Assembly: GCA_963708515.1 (NCBI GenBank)
Contig: CAVPSX010000002.1
Location: 62,001 to 126,000 of the forward strand
From: JAPLJM01 sp963708515
Lineage (GTDB): Bacteria > Desulfobacterota > Syntrophia > Syntrophales > Fen-1087
Length of the DNA: 64,000 nt
Direction of reading: 5' to 3'
Below, piece after piece: positions 8,754 through 17,060 of this stretch (positions are counted from its first letter, which is position 1; every line of letters begins with the position of its first letter). The translations under genes were made by a program, and so were the position numbers. Below the pieces are notes generated by a model. It was not told where the DNA came from. It ran no database searches and worked only from the letters and a program-made list of their open reading frames with translations.

Positions 8754-8867
8754 ATGAAAGTACGGTCTTCCGTTAAAAAGATATGTGACAAGTGTAAAAT
8801 TATCAAGCGCCGCGGCGTATTGAGAATCATTTGTGAGAATCCCAAACACAAACAGCGACAGGGATAA
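8754..8867 (+). CDS. rpmJ: 50S ribosomal protein L36, zinc-binding form
   Basis: 37 residues, too short for most ORF cut-offs. It reads MKVRSSVKKICDKCKIIKRR and so on. The zinc ligands C11, C14, C27 and H32 are all present (CDKC, then C and a H five residues later), so this is the zinc form. A GAGGAGCAGG ribosome-binding stretch lies just upstream. It sits between infA and rpsM as in most bacteria. Confidence 0.95.
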   Translation: MKVRSSVKKICDKCKIIKRRGVLRIICENPKHKQRQG

Positions 8868-8897
8868 GAGCGGTTTACTAAATCAGGAGGATGGCAA

Positions 8898-9266
8898 GTG
8901 GCAAGAATTGCAGGAGTGGATTTACCCAGAAGCAAAAGGATGGAGATTGCACTCACCTATATCTACGGCATAGGGCGGTCAAAGTCTATAGACATTCTTC
9001 AAAAGGCCGGCGTCAGTGCAGATACAAAGACAGACCATCTTGCTGATGCAGAAATTACCGCGATCAGAAATATCATCGACAGGGACCATAAGGTTGAGGG
9101 TGATTTGCGTCGTGATATCTCCATGTCTTTGAAACGGCTTATGGATATCGGTACCTATCGGGGGCTGCGGCACCGCAAGGGGCTTCCCGTGCGGGGTCAG
9201 CGGACCAGCACCAACGCCCGGACGCGAAAAGGACCCCGGCGGTCCATCGCGGGGAAAAAGAAATAA
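8898..9266 (+). CDS. rpsM: 30S ribosomal protein S13
   Basis: 122 residues from GTG 8898, 7 bases after AGGAGG. It begins ARIAGVDLPRSKRMEIALTY and contains the helix-two-turn-helix and the C-terminal block RGLRHRKGLPVRGQRTSTNA. S13 contacts the P-site tRNA and the L5 bridge. It is the first gene of the alpha block. Confidence 0.97.
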   Translation: MARIAGVDLPRSKRMEIALTYIYGIGRSKSIDILQKAGVSADTKTDHLADAEITAIRNIIDRDHKVEGDLRRDISMSLKRLMDIGTYRGLRHRKGLPVRGQRTSTNARTRKGPRRSIAGKKK

Positions 9267-9288
9267 ATAGCAGTGATCAGGAGGATCA

Positions 9289-9681
9289 ATGGCCAAGGCT
9301 GTCAGAAAAACAGGGAAGCGAAAAGAAAAAAAGAATATTACCGAGGGGGTTGCCCATATTCAATCAACGTTCAACAACACGATTGTCACCATCACGGATA
9401 TGAGCGGCAACGTGATTGCATGGGCCTCTGCCGGGATGCAGGGATTCAAAGGGTCGCGAAAGAGCACGCCCTTTGCCGCGCAGATGGCGGCGGAAGATGC
9501 GGTTAAAAAAGCGAAAGAGCATGGGATGCGCAGTGTCCAGGTATATGTAAAAGGCCCTGGGTCTGGTCGTGAATCTGCCCTGCGGTCGCTTCAGCTGGCC
9601 GGCTTGAATGTCAGTCTGATTCGGGATGTCACCCCCATTCCCCATAACGGTTGTCGTCCTCCGAAACGGCGAAGGGTGTGA
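9289..9681 (+). CDS. rpsK: 30S ribosomal protein S11
   Basis: 130 residues. S11 core motifs are clear: HIQSTFNNTIVTITDMSGNV, GFKGSRKSTPFAAQMAAEDA and the end TPIPHNGCRPPKRRRV. It lines the platform of the small subunit near the E site. Spacing and order (rpsM-rpsK-rpsD-rpoA-rplQ) are canonical. Confidence 0.97.
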   Translation: MAKAVRKTGKRKEKKNITEGVAHIQSTFNNTIVTITDMSGNVIAWASAGMQGFKGSRKSTPFAAQMAAEDAVKKAKEHGMRSVQVYVKGPGSGRESALRSLQLAGLNVSLIRDVTPIPHNGCRPPKRRRV

Positions 9682-9748
9682 GGCAGGAGTGTGTGGAAAG
9701 AAACGTTAGAAGGCCATAAAAAGATAATGTTAAATCAGGGAGGCGTCT

Positions 9749-10375
9749 TTGGCAAGATATAGAGAATCCGCGTGTAGGTTATGCCGTAGAGAAGGTCTGA
9801 AACTGTTTCTTAAGGGAGATCGTTGTTACAGCGAAAAATGTGCCTTTGAACGGCGGAGTTATGCCCCGGGTGAACACGGGCAGATCCGGAAAAAGCATTC
9901 AGATTACGGTGTTCAGTTAAGGGCCAAGCAAAAGCTCAAAAGAATGTATGGTCTGTTGGAAAAGCAGTTCCGGGGTTATTTTGAAAAAGCAGACCGGCAA
10001 AAAGGAATCACAGGGACAAACCTGCTGTTGTTCCTGGAGAGGCGGCTTGACAATATGGTGTTTCGGATGGGATTTGCCAACTCAAGAGACGAGGCGCGGC
10101 AGCTTGTCAGGCATAATCACTTCCTGGTAAGTGGAAAACCGGTGAATATTCCCTCTTTTCTGGTCAGAGTAGGCGATGACATCCAGGTCCGGGAGGGCAG
10201 CAGAAAAGTGGCGCGGATACAGGAGGCTCTGGAAACCGTTGCAAGGCGAGGTGTGCCCCCGTGGCTCGAATTGGACAAGGAAAACTTTAAAGGCACGGTC
10301 AAGATCTTCCCGGTGCGGGACGAATTGACGATGCCGGTTCAAGAACAATTGGTTGTTGAACTTTATTCGAAATAA
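9749..10375 (+). CDS. rpsD: 30S ribosomal protein S4, zinc-binding form
   Basis: 208 residues from TTG 9749, about 5 bases after GGGAGG. The N-terminus keeps four cysteines (C9, C12, C26, C31; ACRLCRREG then DRCYSEKCAFERR), the zinc form of S4. The S4 RNA-binding domain follows (RLDNMVFRMGFANSRDEARQ, HNHFLVSGKPVNIPS). S4 nucleates 16S rRNA folding and, in E. coli, represses the alpha operon. Confidence 0.96.
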   Translation: MARYRESACRLCRREGLKLFLKGDRCYSEKCAFERRSYAPGEHGQIRKKHSDYGVQLRAKQKLKRMYGLLEKQFRGYFEKADRQKGITGTNLLLFLERRLDNMVFRMGFANSRDEARQLVRHNHFLVSGKPVNIPSFLVRVGDDIQVREGSRKVARIQEALETVARRGVPPWLELDKENFKGTVKIFPVRDELTMPVQEQLVVELYSK

Positions 10376-10429
10376 AGGCCGATAATTTAGGAAAGCTTTA
10401 ACAGGACCGAAGGGTAGGGATTGATCATT

Positions 10430-11449
10430 ATGCAAAGAAATTGGCGCAGTATCATAAGGCCGAAGCGGATCGAGATTGATGAGGCGACCCATACGCGCTT
10501 TTACGGAGAGTTCATTTGTCAGCCTCTGGAGAGAGGTTTCGGCATTACATTCGGAAATGCGCTCAGAAGGGTTCTGCTGTCTTCCATCCAGGGCGCATCG
10601 ATCGTTTCGGTCCGGATCGATGGGGTTGTCCATGAATTTTCGACGGTTCCAGGTGTGAAGGAAGACGTGGCCGACATCATTCTCAATTTGAAAGGTGTAC
10701 GTTTGAAGCTCCACCAGGATGGTCCCCGCGTCGTTCAACTGGACACATCTGAGGAGGGGCCTGTAACGGCAGGCAACCTCATCTGCGATGCGACGGTGGA
10801 GGTTCTGAATCCGGAACATCATATTGCCACTCTGTCCGGGGAGTCTCCCCTCAAGGCGCAGATGGTTGTCAAGATGGGCAAGGGTTATGTCCCGGCAAAG
10901 AAGGAAAGAGACGACGATCAGCCCGAAGGAACGATTAATATCGATGCGGTTTTTTCACCCATAAAGAAAGTCAATTATACGGTGACCCATGCCCGCGTCG
11001 GACAGATCGCTGACTATGACAGGCTGGTTCTGGAGATCTGGACGGACGGCAGTGTCTGGCCCGAAGACGCCCTCGCTTTTGCGGCTAAAATTTTGAAGGA
11101 CCAACTGGATATCTTTATTAATTTCAACGAAGCGGAAGAGGACGGAGGGCCGCCCGGCCTGAAAGAAGAAGATAGCGTCAATGACCATCTGTTGCGGCAT
11201 GTGGATGACCTCGAGCTGTCTGTCAGATCGGCCAATTGCCTGAAAAACGCCGGGATTCATCTTATCGGTGAACTTGTTCAAAAAACGGAGGCGGAGATGC
11301 TGAAAACAAAGAATTTCGGCAGGAAATCCTTGAATGAGATCAAGGATATTCTGCAGGAAATGGGTTTGAGTTTCGGCATGAAACTGGATTTTCCGCCCTG
11401 GAACAGGGATGAGGCAAAGGAAGACCCGACGATGTCAGCAGGGGATTGA
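10430..11449 (+). CDS. rpoA: DNA-directed RNA polymerase subunit alpha
   Basis: 339 residues from ATG 10430; a TTG nine bases earlier is in frame but the ATG gives the usual MQRNWRSIIRPKRIEID start and suits the AGGGTAGGGA ribosome-binding site. The N-terminal dimerisation domain (GFGITFGNALRRVLLSSIQG) and the C-terminal domain with its helix-hairpin-helix (LELSVRSANCLKNAGIHLIG, LKTKNFGRKSLNEIK) are complete. It scaffolds polymerase assembly and contacts UP elements. Confidence 0.97.
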   Translation: MQRNWRSIIRPKRIEIDEATHTRFYGEFICQPLERGFGITFGNALRRVLLSSIQGASIVSVRIDGVVHEFSTVPGVKEDVADIILNLKGVRLKLHQDGPRVVQLDTSEEGPVTAGNLICDATVEVLNPEHHIATLSGESPLKAQMVVKMGKGYVPAKKERDDDQPEGTINIDAVFSPIKKVNYTVTHARVGQIADYDRLVLEIWTDGSVWPEDALAFAAKILKDQLDIFINFNEAEEDGGPPGLKEEDSVNDHLLRHVDDLELSVRSANCLKNAGIHLIGELVQKTEAEMLKTKNFGRKSLNEIKDILQEMGLSFGMKLDFPPWNRDEAKEDPTMSAGD

Positions 11450-11484
11450 CAGGAATAACCGCCAACAGGAAAGGAAGATGATCA

Positions 11485-11883
11485 ATGCGTCACGGGAAAG
11501 CGGGAAGTAAGCTCGGCAGGACATCCAGCCACAGGAAAGCAATGCTGAGGAATATGGTTACTTCCTTTTTAAAATATGAAAAGGTCAAGACAACGGATGT
11601 CAAAGCCAGGGAGCTAAAAAAAGTTGCTGAAAAAATGGTCACCTTGGGAAAACGGGGCGACCTCCATGCCCGGAGACAGGCCCTGGCATTTGTCAGAGAT
11701 CCGGAAGTGGTGGGGAAGCTATTCAGTGAACTGTCAGAGCGCTATCGTCAGCGCGCAGGGGGATATACAAGGATCATCAAAATGGGTTATCGCACGGGTG
11801 ACAATGCACCCTTGTCCAGCATTGAATTTATTGATACCGTACAAAAGAAGAAACCCAAGAAGAAGGCCCCCGCCGCATCATGA
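11485..11883 (+). CDS. rplQ: 50S ribosomal protein L17
   Basis: 132 residues. It begins MRHGKAGSKLGRTSSHRKAM and carries the TTDVKARELKKVAEKMVTLG and GYTRIIKMGYRTGDNAP segments of L17. The tail is a lysine/proline-rich extension (KKKPKKKAPAAS). It is the last gene of the ribosomal superoperon; a rho-independent terminator follows at 11942-11972. Confidence 0.97.
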   Translation: MRHGKAGSKLGRTSSHRKAMLRNMVTSFLKYEKVKTTDVKARELKKVAEKMVTLGKRGDLHARRQALAFVRDPEVVGKLFSELSERYRQRAGGYTRIIKMGYRTGDNAPLSSIEFIDTVQKKKPKKKAPAAS

Positions 11884-11941
11884 TCTCCTTGAGAGAATCA
11901 GGGAGTGCGGAATGATAAGCCGCCACAAAGGGCGATTGTAG

Positions 11942-11972
11942 AGGCAGGACTTTTCCATATCCTGCCTTTTTT
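11942..11972 (+). terminator. Rho-independent terminator after rplQ
   Basis: An 8-bp stem, AGGCAGGA (11942-11949) pairing with TCCTGCCT (11960-11967), is followed directly by five T. It ends the S10/spc/alpha transcription unit. Confidence 0.85.
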
Positions 11973-12087
11973 ATGGATCGCATTTCATTTCTTCTTGTGT
12001 TTTTTCATAAAAAGATATACTTTCAGCCCGCGTTGGTTTTCGGTTCAGCTTGTCTTTCTAATGATAATCATCGGGAAGGAGGTCATT

Positions 12088-12345
12088 ATGGCGGAAGAAA
12101 AGATTGGCGAAGTGGTAAAGTTTTTTGCTAAACCGTCTGTCGCGGCAGTCAAGATCACGAAGGGTGAGTTGCGTATCCGGGATACGATTAAAATCTTCGG
12201 TCATACCACGGATGTGACCCAGGCCATTGATTCAATGGAAGTGAATAATCAGAAGGTTGACCAGGCCGTTGCCGGCGATTTTATCGGGATCAAGGTTGCC
12301 GATCGCGTTCGTCCGGGCGATGAGGTTTTCAAGGTCGTTCCCTGA
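12088..12345 (+). CDS. Stand-alone EF-Tu/IF-2 domain-2-like beta-barrel protein
   Basis: 85 residues from ATG 12088, preceded by a strong GGGAAGGAGGT ribosome-binding site; an upstream in-frame extension would cross the terminator region and is rejected. The sequence resembles domain 2 of translational GTPases: IGEVVKFFAKPSVAAVKI, an LRIRDTIKIFGHTTD segment and VGDFIG/VRPGDEVFKV-like strands, but there is no G domain. Such small translation-factor-like proteins occur in archaea and some deltaproteobacteria; their role is unknown to me. It is flanked by two terminators and so is probably monocistronic. Confidence 0.75.
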   Translation: MAEEKIGEVVKFFAKPSVAAVKITKGELRIRDTIKIFGHTTDVTQAIDSMEVNNQKVDQAVAGDFIGIKVADRVRPGDEVFKVVP

Positions 12346-12368
12346 TCGGGTTTTTGTATCAAAGTCGT

Positions 12369-12410
12369 GCCATGGGTTGAATGGCGTTTAAGCCGTCCCA
12401 TGGCTTTTTT
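12369..12410 (+). terminator. Rho-independent terminator
   Basis: GCCATGGG (12369-12376) pairs with CCCATGGC (12397-12404), followed by six T. It ends the short transcript of the translation-factor-like gene and lies just upstream of folC. Confidence 0.8.
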
Positions 12411-12431
12411 AGTATCAGCAGTCAGAATAGA

Positions 12432-13700
12432 ATGGATGGGGCCCTGGCATCGATGGATCCGCTGGCATACCTGGAGAGTTTAAGCGGTCGGCCCATCCGA
12501 TTGGGGCTTGCGCCCCTGCGCCGCCTTCTGGTCAGGATAAAACATCCTGAAAGAAAATATACATGCATGGTCATCGGCGGGACCAACGGTAAAGGTTCCA
12601 TTGCGGCGATGTCGGCTTCGATGCTCACCGCAGGCGGTTTCCGCACCGGTCTTTACACCTCCCCGCATCTGCAGGATGTCCGGGAACGGATACGGATCGA
12701 TGGACGCATGATTACCGCTGAACACCTGCGGGCGTGCGCAGATGCGATCATCCGGCAGCTGCAAGAGGACCTAACCTACTTTGAATTTCTTACCGCTACG
12801 GCCTTTCTTTTCTTCGAAAAACAGCAGGTGGATGTCGCCGTCCTTGAGGTAGGGATGGGAGGAAGGCTGGACGCGACGAACGTTGTTGAATCGGTCATTT
12901 CGGTGATTTCGAATATTTCTATGGATCACGGCCATTTCCTGGGGAAGACGCTTGATCAGATTGCCCGGGAAAAGAGCGGGATCATCAGAAAAAACGGTTG
13001 CTGCATCACCGCCGCCAGGCAAAAAAGGATTGTTGGAATGATTAAGGAGGCATGCCGGCAGAAACAGGCCCGTTTTTTCAGGCTGGGGCATGAAATCAAG
13101 ATCAGGAAACACAATGACGGGATATTTTCATTCCGGGGCCTGAACAGACGGTATGATCATCTTTGCTCTCCGCTTCGGGGAAGGCATCAGATAGACAATG
13201 CGGCTTTAGCAGTAGGCGCGGTGGCGCTCCTGGCGGAGCATGGTTTTTTTGTCCAGGAGGAGGCTGTTCGCCAGGGGCTGAGGGAAACACGATGGGAGGG
13301 ACGCCTCGAAATCCTGCGGGAGCGCCCGACGGTGCTCATTGACGGGGCCCATAATCCGGCAGGCATTTCCAGTCTCTGCGCCGTCCTGAGAGAGGAATTC
13401 CGCTATCGCCGCCTGACCGTCATCTTCGGCGTTCTTGATGATAAGGATTGCAAGAACATGTTAAGAATGCTATCAGCACTTGCGGACAGCCTCATCCTGA
13501 CACGGCCGGAAAGCGAGAGATCTCTGGCTCCGGCGAAACTCCTGCCGGTGGCCGGGCAGTTTCACCGCCGTGTCGTGATCATCGAAAAGCCGGAGGAGGC
13601 GCTGCTCGGGGCGCTGGCCGTTGCCGCTCCTGAAGATCTTATCTGCGTGACCGGATCTCTCTATCTGATGGGGGCCGCCAAACGGTTTGTTACTCAATGA
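12432..13700 (+). CDS. folC: Bifunctional folylpolyglutamate/dihydrofolate synthase
   Basis: 422 residues from ATG 12432; ATG 12453 (MDPLAYLESL) is an alternative, and no clear ribosome-binding site decides. The in-frame start at 12381 lies inside a terminator and is rejected. The enzyme adds glutamate to folates in an ATP-dependent way. The Mur-ligase P-loop VIGGTNGKGSIAAM, the VLEVGMGGRLDATNV block, NISMDHGHFLG and the C-terminal DGAHNPAG motif are intact. Its stop overlaps the lptD start (ATGA), so the two are coupled. Confidence 0.93.
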   Translation: MDGALASMDPLAYLESLSGRPIRLGLAPLRRLLVRIKHPERKYTCMVIGGTNGKGSIAAMSASMLTAGGFRTGLYTSPHLQDVRERIRIDGRMITAEHLRACADAIIRQLQEDLTYFEFLTATAFLFFEKQQVDVAVLEVGMGGRLDATNVVESVISVISNISMDHGHFLGKTLDQIAREKSGIIRKNGCCITAARQKRIVGMIKEACRQKQARFFRLGHEIKIRKHNDGIFSFRGLNRRYDHLCSPLRGRHQIDNAALAVGAVALLAEHGFFVQEEAVRQGLRETRWEGRLEILRERPTVLIDGAHNPAGISSLCAVLREEFRYRRLTVIFGVLDDKDCKNMLRMLSALADSLILTRPESERSLAPAKLLPVAGQFHRRVVIIEKPEEALLGALAVAAPEDLICVTGSLYLMGAAKRFVTQ

Positions 13701-15934
13701 TATGGAGCGCAATGTATAAGGGCATCGGGCAATCGATCATCATCCTGTTGCTTCTTGCTCTGCAGGCGTCGCCGGGCATCTGCCAGAGGAATCAGACCTC
13801 AGGCGGCACATCCGGTGATCCGGTAACGATTGAAGCGGACAGCATCTCCTATGATTATGAAACGGATACCTATCACGCCGAGGGGCGTGTCGTCATTACC
13901 TATGTCAAGGGTGTTTTAACTGCAGATCATGTCTTTCTGGAAAAAAGCCGTGACCAGGTCCGGGCAGAGGGGAACGCAAAGCTCACGAGTGATCAGGACA
14001 CTCTGGAAGGGGACCGGATCGACTTTGACATCAGGGACAAGACCGGTGTTGCCCACAGGGGTCGGGCGTTCATGGCCAGGAATCATTTCTATCTGGCCGG
14101 AGACCGGATTATCAAAACCGGAGAGTCCAGCTATGTGGTGGACGGCGGCGCCAAAGCGACAACCTGTGACGGACCGTCTCCGGATTGGCATTTAGCCGCC
14201 GACAAGCTCGATGTCACGATAGATGGATATGGCACGCTGACGCATGCAAAATTTAAGGCAAAGGATATTCCCGTCCTCTATTTACCCTATCTCATTTTTC
14301 CGGCCAAGACCAAGCGTCAATCCGGCTTGCTCCTCCCGTATTTTGCCTATTCCGACAGCAAACTCGGCTTGGACGTGGAGGTTCCGTTTTTCTGGGCCAT
14401 ATCCGATGAGATGGATGCAACGTTCTATCAGCGTTATATGGATAAGCGAGGATACAAACAGGGTGTCGAATTCCGCTACTTTACCAGCCCCGATAACTTT
14501 GGCACGTTTTATGGCGATTATATGAATGACACCGGCCATGTAAAAGAGACAGCGGGCGGCATCAGCCGGGACTGGCAGTCGGATCAGCGGAGATGGTCCC
14601 TTTACCTGAACCATCAGACCCAGTTTGATCCCGGTTTTTATTTTCGGACAGATATCCAGAAAGTATCCGACAGCTGGTATTTCAAGGATTTCTCCTCTAA
14701 CAACTATTATTTGAGCAACTACGCCACAACCGAGCAGCAACGGTTTCGGAAAGTGCCCTTTGTAGGGAATGAGAACCTCGGAGCGCTGGAGTCAACCGTG
14801 AGGCTGGTGAAAACCTGGTCTTTATACAACTTGACGGTTTCAGCAAGTTCTACAGACAATTTTGCCACCGTTTCCAATGACGCCACTCTGCAGAGATATC
14901 CGGAGATAACCCTGACAGGGGTCAAGCGTGCGCTCTTCAAATCGCCGGTCAATTTTGAATTTACATCAACCTATGATTATTTCTACCGGGAAGTTGGACA
15001 AAAGGGGCATTTCTACGAACTCAAACCCACCCTGTCGCTCCCCATCAACCTTGGCGGATATGGCATGATGACACCGGCATTGGCCTTATCGGAGGTTCTG
15101 TGGCGGAGGGAGGATCAGGAGCCGGACCTTTCAAATAAGCAGGGTAACCGGAATTTGTATGCCGCCTCATTGTATGCGAATACGGAAGTGAGCCGGGTTT
15201 TCAATGTCAGCGGTCAGACGGTGGAGAAAATCCGGCACAGCATCTTCCCGGAGGTGGCTTATACCTATATTCCCAAAGTGGATCAGACGGGCCTGCCTGA
15301 TTATATTGCACCCGTCGGTGAACAACAGACCATCACCTACGCCTTGACCAACAGCTTCATGGCCCGATGGAAGGGCAAGGACGGCAAAAGGAATTACCTG
15401 GAGTTTTTCCGGCTGAAATTGGCCCAGAGTTTTGACATCATAGAATCGCACAGGGATGTCGCCGCGACCGGTGGCGAGCGCAAGCCATTCAGTAATATCA
15501 TCGTTGAGGCCGATTTCAAACCCTTTCAATATTTATCCTTCGCGGCCAGAAACGTATACGGCATAACAACGACCAACTGGACACAGGCCAATTATGACTT
15601 GACACTCAGCGATGCTCGGGGTGATGCGGCCGTTCTGGGCTATCGCTATACACAGAATTCCATCGAAGAGATCAATCTCTATCTGAAGGCCGTGATAACG
15701 AATACCCTGAATCTAACCTACAATCAGCGACGGAGCCAATTGCTCCAGAAAGACTTCGAGAAGAAGCTGGCGGTCAGCTATCGTAAGCAATGCTGGAATG
15801 TGGAATTCAGTTATAGCGAGAAATTGAACACCACCATTAATCAGGCCGGTGTATCCATGCAGGGCGATCAGTACGACCGGACCTATATGCTGACCCTGTA
15901 CCTGTATGGCCTGGGAACGATCGGTACTCAGTAA
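13697..15934 (+). CDS. lptD: LPS-assembly protein LptD
   Basis: 745 residues: a signal segment (around residues 8-28), an OstA/LptA-like beta-jellyroll (DPVTIEADSISYDYETDTYH, roughly residues 40-150) and a long C-terminal beta-barrel. LptD inserts lipopolysaccharide into the outer leaflet of the outer membrane. Only three cysteines are visible: C29 at the end of the signal region, C157 (ATTCDGP) and C699 (KQCWNVEF). E. coli has four, with an adjacent CC pair near the C-terminus, so at most one interdomain disulfide can form here. It is coupled to folC by a 4-base overlap. Confidence 0.92.
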   Translation: MIWSAMYKGIGQSIIILLLLALQASPGICQRNQTSGGTSGDPVTIEADSISYDYETDTYHAEGRVVITYVKGVLTADHVFLEKSRDQVRAEGNAKLTSDQDTLEGDRIDFDIRDKTGVAHRGRAFMARNHFYLAGDRIIKTGESSYVVDGGAKATTCDGPSPDWHLAADKLDVTIDGYGTLTHAKFKAKDIPVLYLPYLIFPAKTKRQSGLLLPYFAYSDSKLGLDVEVPFFWAISDEMDATFYQRYMDKRGYKQGVEFRYFTSPDNFGTFYGDYMNDTGHVKETAGGISRDWQSDQRRWSLYLNHQTQFDPGFYFRTDIQKVSDSWYFKDFSSNNYYLSNYATTEQQRFRKVPFVGNENLGALESTVRLVKTWSLYNLTVSASSTDNFATVSNDATLQRYPEITLTGVKRALFKSPVNFEFTSTYDYFYREVGQKGHFYELKPTLSLPINLGGYGMMTPALALSEVLWRREDQEPDLSNKQGNRNLYAASLYANTEVSRVFNVSGQTVEKIRHSIFPEVAYTYIPKVDQTGLPDYIAPVGEQQTITYALTNSFMARWKGKDGKRNYLEFFRLKLAQSFDIIESHRDVAATGGERKPFSNIIVEADFKPFQYLSFAARNVYGITTTNWTQANYDLTLSDARGDAAVLGYRYTQNSIEEINLYLKAVITNTLNLTYNQRRSQLLQKDFEKKLAVSYRKQCWNVEFSYSEKLNTTINQAGVSMQGDQYDRTYMLTLYLYGLGTIGTQ

Positions 15935-16017
15935 ATTTTGAAATCATGTGAATATTCCGATATTTTCACGCCAGTCTGTTAGTTTGACATATATTTGATT
16001 TTCCGTGCAGGTTTTCC

Positions 16018-16046
16018 TTGACAAAGTGTCGAAAATTACGTAGCTT
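16018..16046 (+). promoter_or_regulatory. Possible sigma-70 promoter for rplM-rpsI
   Basis: A perfect TTGACA (16018-16023) is followed after 17 bases by TAGCTT (16041-16046), a weak match to the -10 box. It lies about 30 bases upstream of rplM in the only gap before it. Confidence 0.45.
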
Positions 16047-16076
16047 ACATAGCTTAATTTAGAGGGTCGGTGGTCT

Positions 16077-16505
16077 ATGAAAACATTTCAGGCAAAGAAG
16101 GAAGCAGTCGACAGAAACTGGCATGTCATCGATGCCGAGGGCAAAGTCCTGGGCAGGCTGGCCAGTGAAATTGCAAAGCGGCTTCGCGGTAAGGATAAAC
16201 CCGTCTATACGCCTTATGTGGATACGGGTGATTTTATAATTGTGGTCAACGCCGGCAAGGTCCAGTTAACCGGCAAGAAGCTGACGGACAAGATCTATTA
16301 CCGTCATTCCGGGTATCCGGGGGGGATAAAGCACGTCGCTGCAGGGAAAATGCTTCTCGAAAAACCGACGGAGGCGGTGCGTCTCGCCGTCAAAGGGATG
16401 CTTCCGAAGAATACCCTGGGCCGGGCAATGTTGAAGAAACTCAAAATTTACGCCGGAAGTGATCATGGACACGCGGCGCAATGCCCGCAAACACTGGAAT
16501 TATAA
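16077..16505 (+). CDS. rplM: 50S ribosomal protein L13
   Basis: 142 residues, normal for L13. Signature segments are WHVIDAEGKVLGRLASEIAK, DFIIVVNAGKVQLTGKKL and VKGMLPKNTLGRAMLKKL. It is an early assembly protein of the large subunit. It pairs with rpsI downstream as in almost all bacteria. Confidence 0.97.
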   Translation: MKTFQAKKEAVDRNWHVIDAEGKVLGRLASEIAKRLRGKDKPVYTPYVDTGDFIIVVNAGKVQLTGKKLTDKIYYRHSGYPGGIKHVAAGKMLLEKPTEAVRLAVKGMLPKNTLGRAMLKKLKIYAGSDHGHAAQCPQTLEL

Positions 16506-16565
16506 CCGGAAGCCAAAAAGACAGAGATATCAGGAGCAGGGTATCCTGCTGATGGGGAGATAAAG

Positions 16566-16958
16566 ATGACGGATAAACGCTTTTATGCCACGGGAAAGAG
16601 AAAGTGCGCGATTGCAAGGGTATATATGAAAGAAGGCAGCGGCCTTTTGACCATCAATAAAAGGAATTTTGATGATTATTTTACACGGGACAGTCTGAAG
16701 ATGCTGATCCAGCAACCCATTGAGATGACGGGTAAAAAGGATAAATTCGATTTTTTCATCAATGTGTGCGGAGGCGGCGTTGCCGGACAGGCGGGTGCCA
16801 TCAAGCACGGTATCTCCAAGGTTCTCGTGGAATATGACCTGGCATTGCGTTCGACCTTGAAAAAAGCAGGATTTCTCACAAGGGATTCACGGATTAAGGA
16901 AAGAAAGAAGTACGGCCAGCCAGGAGCGAGGAAACGGTTCCAGTTTTCAAAACGATAA
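16566..16958 (+). CDS. rpsI: 30S ribosomal protein S9
   Basis: 130 residues. It begins TDKRFYATGKRKCAIARVYM and ends with the conserved basic tail RKKYGQPGARKRFQFSKR, which reaches the P-site tRNA anticodon. A terminator follows 10 bases after the stop, so rplM-rpsI is a two-gene operon. Confidence 0.97.
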   Translation: MTDKRFYATGKRKCAIARVYMKEGSGLLTINKRNFDDYFTRDSLKMLIQQPIEMTGKKDKFDFFINVCGGGVAGQAGAIKHGISKVLVEYDLALRSTLKKAGFLTRDSRIKERKKYGQPGARKRFQFSKR

Positions 16959-16967
16959 CATGAATCA

Positions 16968-16993
16968 GGGAGGCTGCGGCCTCCCTTTTTTTT
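16968..16993 (+). terminator. Rho-independent terminator after rpsI
   Basis: GGGAGGC (16968-16974) pairs with GCCTCCC (16979-16985) across a 4-base loop and is followed by eight T. Confidence 0.9.
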
Positions 16994-17060
16994 ACAGATT
17001 TTCAGGGTTGCGTTTTTCTACTGAGGTTCACGGCGAAGGACGTGACAAGGAGATGATGCG

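Noticed and set aside
12381..12431. Upstream start for folC at 12381
   Set aside because: It lies within a rho-independent terminator and codes for an unconserved N-terminus.
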